Below are positions 15,907 through 23,666 of a DNA stretch of 64,000 nt, one piece after another; position 1 is the first letter of the stretch, and every line of letters starts with the position of its first letter. A program made the translations under genes and the position numbers. Source of the DNA: Tateyamaria sp. Alg231-49 (lineage in GTDB: Bacteria; Pseudomonadota; Alphaproteobacteria; Rhodobacterales; Rhodobacteraceae); the NCBI RefSeq assembly GCF_900143535.1, contig NZ_FRFA01000012.1, positions 1-64,000 on the forward strand, written 5' to 3'. The notes beneath the pieces are model-generated. The model was not told the origin of the DNA, ran no database searches, and saw nothing but the letters and a program-made list of their open reading frames with translations.

Positions 15907-16911
15907 TTACCGCGATGCCGTTGCATCTCGATATTGCGACGGCGTCTTGTCCACCCAACGTTTGAAGGCTGTGCTAAAGGTGCTAGCGTCAGCATAGCCA
16001 AGGACGTGAGCCACTTCGGTGAACTGCATATCTGTCCCGGACAACATACTCTTTGCCATGGCTTTTCTATAGGCTTCGACCATCCTGAAATATGTCGTTC
16101 CTTCCTCGGTCAATCGGCGTGACAGTGTTCGCGTGCTCATGCCCAACTCTTTTGCCACATCATCCTGTGACTTGCCCGGATTGGCCGCAACTCGTTCTTC
16201 TAACGCAATCAAAATGGATGACTTGTTGCTACCCGTTTTTTCCAGAGCTTCTTCACTAAATTTTCTGAGCATTTTGTAGAGTTGACTGTCAGCACTCCGC
16301 AGCGGCAGATCGAGATCCGTCTGTTTCAATGTGATACGGTTCTCGTCACTGCCGTATTCGACAGAACAGCCAAAGAACTGAGAGATCGGTTTCAGGTTTG
16401 TTTTGCGAAAGTGCCTGAACTCGATCTTCTGAGGGGTTACGCGCCGGTTGGTCAGGCGACGAATGATGTCCACCACCCCGGTTCCGCCAAACTCAACATA
16501 TTGTCGACGTGTCACGCTGCGCGGCACCTTAAAGTGCCATTCAACTAGGCCACGATCATCCAGTTTGGTTGTGCTAAGTTCAATCGCGTCGCTGCTGATC
16601 CGCTGGTAGCGCGCAAAATTATGTAGACAGGTTCGGACGGTTGGCGACGACACGCCAGTAAAGGCAATCAGTCCACCGCGTCTGTAGTCGAGGCCCTGAC
16701 CGTGATTGAACCCGATCAGGTTGTCGCCCGTCACCTCTTCGGCGCGTTCAAAAAGCAAAGCCAGGTCGTCAAATCCAATTTTTGGCTCATCGCCTTCCAA
16801 GGCGCGCAAACTAATTCCTGTATTCCCAACGATTACCTGATTAGAAATGCCTCGTTTGCGTAACGCTTCAACCAGCGTCTGCGCCCATATGCCTGTGTGC
16901 TTTGGTGCCAT
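15907..16911 (-). CDS. AraC-family transcriptional regulator (OruR/arabinose-binding-like type)
   Basis: 334 residues. The N-terminal ~230 residues match the Arabinose_bd-type sensor domain of OruR/ArgR-like AraC regulators (FDDLALLFERAEEVTGDNLIG, then GGTGVVDIIRRLTNR). The C-terminal ~100 residues carry two helix-turn-helix motifs: SQDDVAKELGMSTRTLSRRL and FTEVAHVLGYADASTFSTAFKRW, ending in TPSQYR. It is divergent from the globin gene at 17126 across a 214-base gap, so it probably regulates the globin and itself. The ligand is unknown. The last codons touch the orphan nuclease fragment, so the C-terminus is at a recombination boundary but appears complete. Confidence 0.92.
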   Translation of the reverse strand: MAPKHTGIWAQTLVEALRKRGISNQVIVGNTGISLRALEGDEPKIGFDDLALLFERAEEVTGDNLIGFNHGQGLDYRRGGLIAFTGVSSPTVRTCLHNFARYQRISSDAIELSTTKLDDRGLVEWHFKVPRSVTRRQYVEFGGTGVVDIIRRLTNRRVTPQKIEFRHFRKTNLKPISQFFGCSVEYGSDENRITLKQTDLDLPLRSADSQLYKMLRKFSEEALEKTGSNKSSILIALEERVAANPGKSQDDVAKELGMSTRTLSRRLTEEGTTYFRMVEAYRKAMAKSMLSGTDMQFTEVAHVLGYADASTFSTAFKRWVDKTPSQYRDATASR

Positions 16912-17125
16912 GGCCGAAATTCAAAGGCCCTCGGCCAATTTAGTCAATAGACTCAACTTACCAACCCCATATGGAGTGCCTTCCACTGGGTCCTGTTGCA
17001 GGTTTGCACCGCAAGGGTTGAATGTCTTGGGGACTGTTCATACGTGATCGGCTCGGCACCAAGCTCGGCTTGGGTGCAATTCCATCCATCATCAAAAAGG
17101 GCAAGAAAACCCACGAAAGAAAACC

Positions 17126-17881
17126 ATGGCATATGTTGATCTTCCCAAGTTCCCTACACAACACGGGTACATGACCGAAAAAATTCAGCGAGACTACATT
17201 CAAGCTGCGATTGGCAAAGACCTATTGCCAACGCAAGCCCATCGGATGGCTGACATATTATCACTGACGGCACCAAGTGATGTGTCTAAGCCGATCCAAT
17301 TTTGGCAACTGTACTCAGTGCTTGGTCAAGATCCGATCGTGGAAATCGTCCAGAGCTTTTATCAACGTGTGTTCGATCAAGAAGAATGGTTCAGGTCAGT
17401 TTTTGAGCGTGTTGGTGGAATAAACCATCATATCAACACACAGGCTTCGATGTGGATCGATGTGATGGGCGGCGGGCCATACTACCACGGAGCGGAATAC
17501 CGTCTGAACTTTCACCACACGCATAACGCAATGCAGCTGATGAATGACAGAGGGGCGGATTTGTGGTCTAATCTCATGTTGAAAACACTGGATTCATCAT
17601 CGCACTTGGCGGCCAATGATCCGCGCATTCGGACAAGCATCAATACGTTTCTCTCGTTCTTCATGAGCAAATACGCAGACGATTTTGCGTTTGAAAACCG
17701 TAGCTTTTTCGGGGAAACGAACCCGCCCTTCAAGCGAAAGCTCAACTTCATGAAGATGACCGAACATGCAATCGAGGCGCTGAGCGAAACTGAGCTTTCT
17801 GAGGCGCTGTCTGAACGAGGGGTTGATGTTTCTCAGCTCGAAGGGAAATCGGCGAAAGTAAACAAGGCGCTGATGATGTAG
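17126..17881 (+). CDS. Globin-like haem protein
   Basis: 251 residues with a truncated-haemoglobin-like core at about residues 65-155. FYQRVFDQEEWFRSVFERV corresponds to the B/E region, HHINTQASMWIDVMGGGPYY to the E/F region, and LNFHHTHNAMQL would hold the proximal His. The ~60-residue N-terminal and ~90-residue C-terminal extensions are polar and predicted helical, making the protein longer than the 120-150 residues of group I-III globins. Exact haem ligands cannot be fixed without a structure-based alignment. The divergent AraC regulator suggests inducible expression. Roles in O2, NO or sulfide sensing or detoxification are possible. Confidence 0.72.
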   Translation: MAYVDLPKFPTQHGYMTEKIQRDYIQAAIGKDLLPTQAHRMADILSLTAPSDVSKPIQFWQLYSVLGQDPIVEIVQSFYQRVFDQEEWFRSVFERVGGINHHINTQASMWIDVMGGGPYYHGAEYRLNFHHTHNAMQLMNDRGADLWSNLMLKTLDSSSHLAANDPRIRTSINTFLSFFMSKYADDFAFENRSFFGETNPPFKRKLNFMKMTEHAIEALSETELSEALSERGVDVSQLEGKSAKVNKALMM

Positions 17882-17900
17882 TCATCAGCGCCGATTCCGT

Positions 17901-18863
17901 TCACGAATGGCCAGAAAGCATCTGCTCGACTAGAATTTGAATCCGCAGGGCTTCGCGCAGTGTGGCTAGCCTATTCGGTTTCCCATCCATACAAAGTAAC
18001 AGATCGTCCAACTGAGCGTTCAAACTGGTGGCCCGGGGGTCTTTGGGTCGTTCCGCGATTTCGACAAATGGCCCACCGTCGGACACCTGATCAATGTAGA
18101 ACTCCGAAATGCGTCGGCTGGAGCGCGATCCTTTAATGGTCAGTTCCTGCCGGTCCGGCTGAGCGCCGCCCACGCTGACCATGATACTAACGGGACGACC
18201 ACTGTGCGTTTCGAACCTTGCCAGCATTTGCGTTTCGCACAGCCCTGCATCCGACGGGTAGGACGGGCGCGCCCAAACTACGGAAAGCTCGCCAAGAATG
18301 CGTTCCGAAAAGAATAGGAAATGCGAAATTACTTCTCGAGTAGGGCCACCCTCGTCCTTGAATCTCAGCCAGTCCGCCGCCTTTTGCCACTCTCGTGGCC
18401 ACGCGGCGTATGTCACAACGATATCGGCGCCGACGATATCCCCCATCGTCCCCGTAAGGGCCGCTTCGCTCACACCGCTCAGGGCTGCACCTGCCGCCTG
18501 GGTAAAGTTGACGACGGCGGGGACACCGCGCTCTTCTAGATGCGCAACAAGCGCCTTGCTTTCTGCAACATCAACACCGAGCGGTTTTTCCAGAAATAGG
18601 GACTTTCCAGCGTCCGCCGCCGCCAGAGCATAAGCCTTACGTGGCACAGGCGGACAGGCCAAATACACCAGGTCTGCAATCGCAATCGCCTCTTCTGGAG
18701 TATTCGTCACCAACGCGTCCGGTGTAATCGCAAGCGCGGCGCGGCAGGCTGCTGGATCAGGATCCCACAAGGCGACGGGAGTGAAACCGGGATGCAACGC
18801 CATATGTTCGGCCATCCGACGCCCCATGATCCCCAAGCCAATAACAGCAGTTTTTACGCTCAT
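17901..18863 (-). CDS. Gfo/Idh/MocA-family NAD(P)-dependent oxidoreductase
   Basis: 320 residues. The N-terminal Rossmann fold starts at TAVIGLGIMGRRMAEHM. It is followed by YLACPPVPRKAYAL and the LFLEKPLGVDVAESKALV segment with the EKP lysine that defines the family. The C-terminal alpha/beta domain contains TREVISHFLFFSERILGEL. I start at 18863 since AAAGGATC precedes this ATG at the right distance. These enzymes oxidise or reduce sugars, inositols and similar alcohols; the substrate is not evident. It is convergent with the globin gene, their stops being only 20 bases apart. Confidence 0.9.
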   Translation of the reverse strand: MSVKTAVIGLGIMGRRMAEHMALHPGFTPVALWDPDPAACRAALAITPDALVTNTPEEAIAIADLVYLACPPVPRKAYALAAADAGKSLFLEKPLGVDVAESKALVAHLEERGVPAVVNFTQAAGAALSGVSEAALTGTMGDIVGADIVVTYAAWPREWQKAADWLRFKDEGGPTREVISHFLFFSERILGELSVVWARPSYPSDAGLCETQMLARFETHSGRPVSIMVSVGGAQPDRQELTIKGSRSSRRISEFYIDQVSDGGPFVEIAERPKDPRATSLNAQLDDLLLCMDGKPNRLATLREALRIQILVEQMLSGHS

Positions 18864-18965
18864 ATTCTGATCCTTTACTGGCCTCTTCGCCGGCAAGCGG
18901 TCGTGAATTTCGAAAGCTCTTCGGCAAGGCGATCAACACCCTCTAGAAACAGTGTATAGCCTCAC

Positions 18966-19343
18966 TCAGACCACAGCTAGAAAGATGATTGTCGCCACTC
19001 CGGCCAGCCAACCTAGGGAAAACACTATCCATCGTCCCTTTCGATCTGTTTTGACGAGCCGAACTGACCTCGGATCGGGCGGGTCATGGGGTTTCCGTCC
19101 AATATCACCATCAAGTTGATTGTCGCGACTAGCATTCCCATGGTCGCCATGTATTTTTTTCCAAGACTTTGTTTCATTTCAGGAAATCCCTGTACCGGGT
19201 AGACCAACGTTTCGGCTGATGCCCGGTTTGCCTACAGTTATCGTCGAACTACGCGGGCCAAGGGTTGTGCTAATGCCCGACTTGCTAAAGTTGAGCCTCA
19301 AGCAGGGCGCGATTTTTAGGCTTCGTCGGAAACGCAAATTCAT
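18966..19343 (-). pseudogene. DUF4236-family gene with an in-frame TGA
   Basis: From 19343 the protein opens with MNLRFRRSLKIAPCLRLNFS, then KSGISTTLGPRS and NVGLPGTGIS. This is the DUF4236 domain, a short basic beta-rich domain of unknown function. A TGA at 19179-19181 follows. The same frame then runs 70 further codons without a stop: ETKSWKKIHGDHGNASRDNQ, RKPHDPPDPRSVR and a C-terminal membrane segment WIVFSLGWLAGVATIIFLAV. The two halves together make a normal DUF4236 protein with a linker and a C-terminal TM helix. A single nonsense mutation is the simplest explanation. Confidence 0.7.
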
Positions 19344-19597
19344 GTTGCCTACATTGGTTTTGTAGTTGCTAGGTTTTGTCATTCAGCAAGAGTGGTTGAG
19401 CCCAATGAGGCACGACCATTTTGTTGCTCTTGATTGGCCCTATTTAGTTGCCAGAATGACCATAGTCTGTTGATTTTTTGCCATTTTCTTTGGCAATCCG
19501 GCCAACTCGGCATTCGACATTAAACGCGCCATGTTTAAGCGCTAAAATGATGTCGTCGCAGGCGCGCGCACGTTGGCTTGCTATGTCTTGCGGTCAC

Positions 19598-20011
19598 CTA
19601 CCTGCAGTAACCCGCACGATTAATGAGTGATCGAGCCGCTGCGGTTTCAAGGTTGCGATAACGCCCGCCAGAATAGCGTCGGCAGTCTAGCGCATGACCC
19701 GCAGCAATAGCAGATGCCCCAATATCCACGCCATTGACGTAACAGACGCCAACCATGCGGTCGTATGTCCGCTCGCCGTTCAGCTGGCAGGTAACTGTCT
19801 CGCCTCGCACATGGCTTTGCATCCACGCTTTGGCATTGCGGCCTGCGCGTGTGGATGTTTCTGGACCGTCTACACCGTTCAGGCGCACAGGTGTGCCGCC
19901 CACAACAATTGTGTCAACGTCACGAACGCTGACGCGGTGGCTTTCGATGGTCGCAGCCATAGTAGCAGTGGCCATCATGATAGCTGTTGCGGTTACGAGT
20001 AGGCGTTTCAT
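19598..20011 (-). CDS. Secreted thermonuclease-like nuclease (SNase family)
   Basis: 137 residues with a signal peptide (KRLLVTATAIMMATATMAAT) and a compact staphylococcal-nuclease domain. RVSVRDVDTIVVGGTPVRLNG and VDGPETST hold the first Asp and the Arg/Asp region. ERTYDRMVGVCYVNGVDIGA holds the second motif, and AIAAGHALDC the third. The C-terminal RYSGGRYRNLETAAAR resembles a short cell-surface-type tail. The Cys pattern suggests two disulfides. The start codon overlaps the stop of a 41-codon membrane peptide gene by ATGA, so the two are probably translated together. Its 3' end exists in a second copy at 15845-15901. Confidence 0.88.
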   Translation of the reverse strand: MKRLLVTATAIMMATATMAATIESHRVSVRDVDTIVVGGTPVRLNGVDGPETSTRAGRNAKAWMQSHVRGETVTCQLNGERTYDRMVGVCYVNGVDIGASAIAAGHALDCRRYSGGRYRNLETAAARSLINRAGYCR

Positions 20012-20133
20012 AGAAATGTGCCGACATAAATGGCTACGGCGCTAAAGAGCGGTAGCCCTACAAACAAATAACCCGTTGCCAAGGCAGAGATTTCCAAAGC
20101 GACTTTCGTGTTTAAACTTGATGAGCTCAACAT
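20008..20133 (-). CDS. 41-residue membrane peptide coupled to the nuclease gene
   Basis: The peptide MLSSSSLNTKVALEISALAT, then GYLFVGLPLFSAVAIYVGTF, has one clear hydrophobic segment at residues 17-41. The ATG at 20133 follows GAGGG at nine bases, a good ribosome-binding site. Its TGA overlaps the ATG of the nuclease gene (ATGA). These two features make it likely to be a real gene rather than chance. A role as an inner-membrane partner or leader peptide for the nuclease would be a guess; I recognise no family. Confidence 0.6.
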   Translation of the reverse strand: MLSSSSLNTKVALEISALATGYLFVGLPLFSAVAIYVGTFL

Positions 20134-20364
20134 GCTGTTACCCTCGGTTTGACTGTGACCCAATTTTCAAGGGCCAGGCGGACCGAAACTCATCACCAAT
20201 GCCACAACAACTAGTGGCCCGCCTGACACCAGTGATATGGGCACAGCTAGAACCGCCAACTTTCTAATTTCGGCCAAAGTGTTTTGAGTTTGCGCCAATC
20301 AATCGTTGTTGGATTTTTGGCATTCGTCAGCGCGGCCTGCCTCATAACCGCCAATTACGGATGC
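20134..20364. other. Gap between the small membrane peptide and the integrase
   Basis: A second hydrophobic frame on the minus strand (about 20170-20300, reading TQNTLAEIRKLAVLAVPISL and on to PPGP) has no ATG, only a possible TTG, and no ribosome-binding site. It may be a decayed small membrane gene. I see no other feature. Confidence 0.3.
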
Positions 20365-21441
20365 TCACAATTTCTGACGCTCCGACAACTCAGCGCAAAC
20401 CCTCTCCATAGCTGGCTTCAACGCATTCAAAGACGGTAGAGCATATCGCCGACCGGTAATTGACGGCGGTGTATGGTTTAATAACCTACCTACGATCTCT
20501 TCCAATACGCCCGCTTCAATTGCCACCGTTGCAAATGTGCGGCGATGTGCGTGAGGACTCCACTTAAGTTTTCTTGGTGCAGCAATGTGGCCGCGCGCAG
20601 CGCTGGGAGACGGGAAGACCCAAGTTCGGCCCAAGCGCTTCATTGGTGCCAAAATATCGTGATGGACTGGCAGAATTGGTAGATCAAAACTGCGGCCGTT
20701 TTTGGTCACTGGCAAGTGAATGCGATCGTCATGTATATTCTCCCATTCTAGTGTCACGGCCTCTGTCTTTCTCAGACCGGTAAACAAGAGCAACTGGTAG
20801 AATGACTTGTGGATTGGGTTGTCTAATCCATCGACGGATTGGCGCCACTCGCATAGATTCTCGATTACCCTGCCATCGGGTTGTTCTTCATACCATTCGA
20901 TTGCCATCGTGGGGCATTCGGGCAGATCGTAAGTCCGGCGCGCGTGATTATAGATTGAGCGAAAATATCGAAGCGCATGGTTTGCAGTTGATGGGTAAGG
21001 CGCAAGTTGTTGATGACGCCGAACGGCCATGGCCTTGGTGATCTCGTCCAAAGGTAGCCTTAGCCAGTCTTTTAACTGGTTCTCCATATAAGCCCGAACA
21101 CTGTGTTTGTACGCTTCAGATCGGAGTTTTGGCCGCGCAAGGTAGGCTTCCATTGCTCCAGAAAGCGTCGGTGCTCCAAGTTGCGCCGCGCTCCCCAAAC
21201 CGCGGGCCATTTCCAAAGCCAATTCCATTGCAGTTTGGCGTGCTGCTTGAGACGAAATTACAGGGTAGCGGCCAATCAGAATCCGTTTGGTTTGTCCACC
21301 GACGTCCTTCTGAAAATACCAGGTCTTCGAACGTTTTCCGACGTACAAGACGAGACCTTTGACCTCGCTGTCCCAGTGCCTCGTTGTCCCCTCTACGGAC
21401 TGTGGAAGCTTCTTTGCATAGGTTTCTGTGAGTTTTGGCAT
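20365..21441 (-). CDS. Tyrosine recombinase (site-specific integrase) of the island
   Basis: 358 residues, full length. An N-terminal DUF4102-like arm-binding domain (LTETYAKKLPQS... DSEVKGLVLYVGKRSKTWYF) is followed by the core-binding helices (about 95-180) and the catalytic domain. The active-site residues are all present: Arg224 in TGLRKTE, Lys247, His297 and Arg300 in SPHAHRRT, His323 in LLNHT and the nucleophile Tyr333 in GRRYALPS. The gene starts about 115 bases from the truncated tRNA-Gly copy at 21556-21611, as expected for an integrase next to its att site. A tandem 11-base repeat sits over its start. It should catalyse integration and excision. Confidence 0.95.
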   Translation of the reverse strand: MPKLTETYAKKLPQSVEGTTRHWDSEVKGLVLYVGKRSKTWYFQKDVGGQTKRILIGRYPVISSQAARQTAMELALEMARGLGSAAQLGAPTLSGAMEAYLARPKLRSEAYKHSVRAYMENQLKDWLRLPLDEITKAMAVRRHQQLAPYPSTANHALRYFRSIYNHARRTYDLPECPTMAIEWYEEQPDGRVIENLCEWRQSVDGLDNPIHKSFYQLLLFTGLRKTEAVTLEWENIHDDRIHLPVTKNGRSFDLPILPVHHDILAPMKRLGRTWVFPSPSAARGHIAAPRKLKWSPHAHRRTFATVAIEAGVLEEIVGRLLNHTPPSITGRRYALPSLNALKPAMERVCAELSERQKL

Positions 21442-21461
21442 TTTGTAGGTATTTTGTAGGT
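21440..21461 (+). repeat. Tandem 11-base repeat at the integrase start
   Basis: ATTTTGTAGGT occurs twice without a gap, at 21440-21450 and 21451-21461, reaching into the integrase start codon. It lies between the coding sequence and the att repeat. It could be an integrase arm site or an operator for autoregulation, or simply a chance duplication. Confidence 0.5.
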
Positions 21462-21555
21462 GACAGAAGGAAACGACAGACGTAGCCTGTCATCAGATGC
21501 GAATATAAATTCATTATTTTCAGATAGTTGTCAACTATTGAGCACTTGAGGAAAA

Positions 21556-21611
21556 CCGCATCATTAGTTTGGAAGGCTAAGGTCTTACCACTACACAACG
21601 CCCGCTCAACG
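21556..21611. repeat. Right copy of the att repeat: tRNA-Gly 5' half only
   Basis: The minus strand contains the tRNA-Gly(UCC) sequence from its 5' end (21605) through the anticodon loop, then diverges. The 3' part (T-arm, acceptor, CCA) is missing, so it cannot make a tRNA. It matches 2518-2573 with two differences and 43 identical bases in a row. It marks the right boundary of the putative island. Confidence 0.8.
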
Positions 21612-21618
21612 GATTTAG

Positions 21619-21647
21619 GTACTATTTCATACCCCACAGAGCGTCAA
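21619..21647 (-). promoter_or_regulatory. Promoter of the truncated tRNA-Gly copy
   Basis: TTGACG (21642-21647, minus strand) and TAGTAC (21619-21624) are 17 bases apart, and the -10 lies 14 bases from the tRNA 5' end, identical in geometry to the promoter of the intact copy. The spacers are unrelated. The right copy therefore looks like the original chromosomal 5' end, still with its promoter but now without a tRNA to make. Confidence 0.55.
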
Positions 21648-21813
21648 GTACAGCATTCCAGCAAACTGTCTGATGGACGAAGATGCGGTTCCTTTCCATT
21701 CAATGCAGTTAATGACACGGCAACTCGACGCGAAAGTGCAGTTTCACCGAAGTGGACGGTTGGCATCATTGCTGCAATCGCCACCCGCAATGCAGATCTT
21801 GGCCCAGCGCGCA

Positions 21814-22974
21814 CTACCACATCGCCCGGTACAAGCCTTTGATGTCTTCTACTGTCGGAATGCGGGGGTTGTTTCCGGGTGAGCCAGACGCAAGTGCTTG
21901 TTCCGCCATGAGTGAAAACATCGCGTCGTCAGCCTGATGACCTAGGTCCGACGGGGATGGCACGGCCAAGTCCTGATTGAGCTTGCGCAAGCCGTCCACA
22001 AGTTTTGCGCAGGCTGTTGCGTCGCTGTCGTTGCTTTCTGCCATCTCCATGACCCGAGCACAGTCCGCATACCGATGGGGTGCTGCATCCACCGAAAATG
22101 CGGTCACTGCAGGCAATAGCATCGCATTTGAAAGCCCATGAGCGACGTGAAAATGGGCCCCGATAGGCCGGCTCATCCCGTGAACCAGCGCGACCGAGGC
22201 GTTGGAGAAGGCCATGCCCGCTTGCGATGCGGCAAGCATCAATGCTTCGCGCGCCTTCGCGTCAGAAGGGTCGGCGCAGGCACGTCTTACGTAGGCGGAA
22301 ATAAGCGGCATGGCCGACAGCGCAAAGGCGTCCGTATAAGGAAACGCCTTGCGACTGACATACGCCTCGATCGCGTGGGTAAGGCTATCGACTCCCGTAT
22401 CGGCGGTGATGCGAGCGGGTTTTGTGACTGTGAACGTCCAATCGATAAGCGCGGCAGTCGCCACGCAGGCAAGGCCCGATAAATTGTATTTCTCAGGGCT
22501 TTTTGTGTCTGTGATAACGCACCAACGTGTGAGTTCAGAACCTGTGCCACCTGTCGTCGGGATCAATACGATGGGCACTCCACAGCGATCGATTTGAGCG
22601 GGGGCTTTGTAGTCCCGGACATGCCCAGGATTTACAGCCATGAATGACACTGCCTTGGCTGTGTCCATTGGACTACCACCTCCAAATCCGATCACGCAAT
22701 CATAGTCACCGGATCGAAAGGCCGAGAGAGCAGCGTCAACACAGACATCGGTGGGGTCCTCTACCACTTGATCGAAAACGCCCCAAGGCAGATCGCACGC
22801 GTCCAAGACGTCCGTCAGCCGCGCCAAATGTAACCGAGCAACCGTCGGGTCAGTTACGATCAAAGGCCGTGACAGTCCCAATTGAGACAGAACCTCTGCT
22901 GTCTCCCCTGCCACACCACCGCCCACACGAATGATACGTGGCGATTGCACGCGCCCGATGGTTCCAGTCTCCAT
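21814..22974 (-). CDS. Iron-containing (group III) alcohol dehydrogenase
   Basis: 386 residues of the Fe-ADH family. The N-terminal nucleotide domain contains GFGGGSPMDTAKAVSFMA (the GGGS NAD-binding motif) and PTTGGTGSELTRW. The C-terminal helical domain carries the metal site: DSLTHAIEAYVSRKA (His), VHGMSRPIGAHFHVAHGLSNAMLLP (further His ligands). GAGGAGG nine bases before 22974 supports the start and excludes the upstream Met. These enzymes oxidise primary alcohols or act as lactaldehyde or 4-hydroxybutyrate dehydrogenases. It is the first gene outside the island and has no operon partners. Confidence 0.93.
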   Translation of the reverse strand: METGTIGRVQSPRIIRVGGGVAGETAEVLSQLGLSRPLIVTDPTVARLHLARLTDVLDACDLPWGVFDQVVEDPTDVCVDAALSAFRSGDYDCVIGFGGGSPMDTAKAVSFMAVNPGHVRDYKAPAQIDRCGVPIVLIPTTGGTGSELTRWCVITDTKSPEKYNLSGLACVATAALIDWTFTVTKPARITADTGVDSLTHAIEAYVSRKAFPYTDAFALSAMPLISAYVRRACADPSDAKAREALMLAASQAGMAFSNASVALVHGMSRPIGAHFHVAHGLSNAMLLPAVTAFSVDAAPHRYADCARVMEMAESNDSDATACAKLVDGLRKLNQDLAVPSPSDLGHQADDAMFSLMAEQALASGSPGNNPRIPTVEDIKGLYRAMW

Positions 22975-23231
22975 TAGAAATCCTCCTCTGATCAGAGAAG
23001 CCCAGGTGATTGAGGCGAACAAGGGAAAATCGTTTCAGTGGATAAAAGAGTGAACGGAGCGTCGCTTGGTCTGCTTTTGACGGCCCATCACGGGTATCCC
23101 GCGAACAACAATTCTTGATGCCATGTTGTTACAAAACACTGACACAGGGCTTTCACACGTTCGAAGTGTGCATTAGATCAATCGGACGCGCTATGCCGAT
23201 CAGACCGGCTTACATGTATGGGAGTCCGCTC

Positions 23232-23666
23232 GTGCCTTTTTGTCGACTTGCGTTTTTGTTGTTTTTCACCGGCTGCGTGCCGTTTGCTGCGTTGGCTCAA
23301 TCCGCTCAAACACAGCCCTCACAGTTGCATCTCGAACTCAACAACTTGCAAGACATCGAAGGCGCTTGTCGGTTGTCATTCGTGGCCACAAACGAAACCG
23401 CCGCGGCGATAGAACGGGCTATTTTCGAGACCGTTATTTTTGATGCGAATGGCGGGGTTGTGAATTTGACCCTGTTCGATTTCCAGGATCTTCCTGTCGA
23501 TCGTGCCAGAGTGCGTCAGTTTGATCTTGCTGGAATGGGCTGCGACAGCATTGGCAAGGCCCTTATTAACGGCGCAAGCTCATGCGTTGTAGAGGGCGCT
23601 GAAAGCACGATTTGCAAAGACGCACTCTTGCTGAAAAGCCGACTGTCGGTTGAGTTGATCGGATGA
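23232..23666 (+). CDS. Secreted protein of a TonB/ExbBD operon
   Basis: 144 residues; the first 25 are a signal peptide (PFCRLAFLLFFTGCVPFAAL ending ALAQS). The mature part is a beta-rich domain with LHLELNNLQDIEGACRLSFV, AAIERAIFETVIFDANGGV and paired cysteines (SSCVV / STICKD). I choose the GTG at 23232 because GGGAG lies about ten bases before it; a longer frame from 23115 would bury the signal peptide. Its stop overlaps the exbB start by ATGA, so it is the first gene of the exbB-exbD-exbD-tonB operon. It might be a periplasmic accessory of the TonB complex. I know no characterised relative. Confidence 0.75.
   Translation: MPFCRLAFLLFFTGCVPFAALAQSAQTQPSQLHLELNNLQDIEGACRLSFVATNETAAAIERAIFETVIFDANGGVVNLTLFDFQDLPVDRARVRQFDLAGMGCDSIGKALINGASSCVVEGAESTICKDALLLKSRLSVELIG

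Noticed and set aside
18966-19343. Selenocysteine reading of the in-frame TGA in the DUF4236 gene
   Set aside because: No SECIS-like hairpin can be seen after the TGA, the domain is not a redox protein, and a simple nonsense mutation explains the data.
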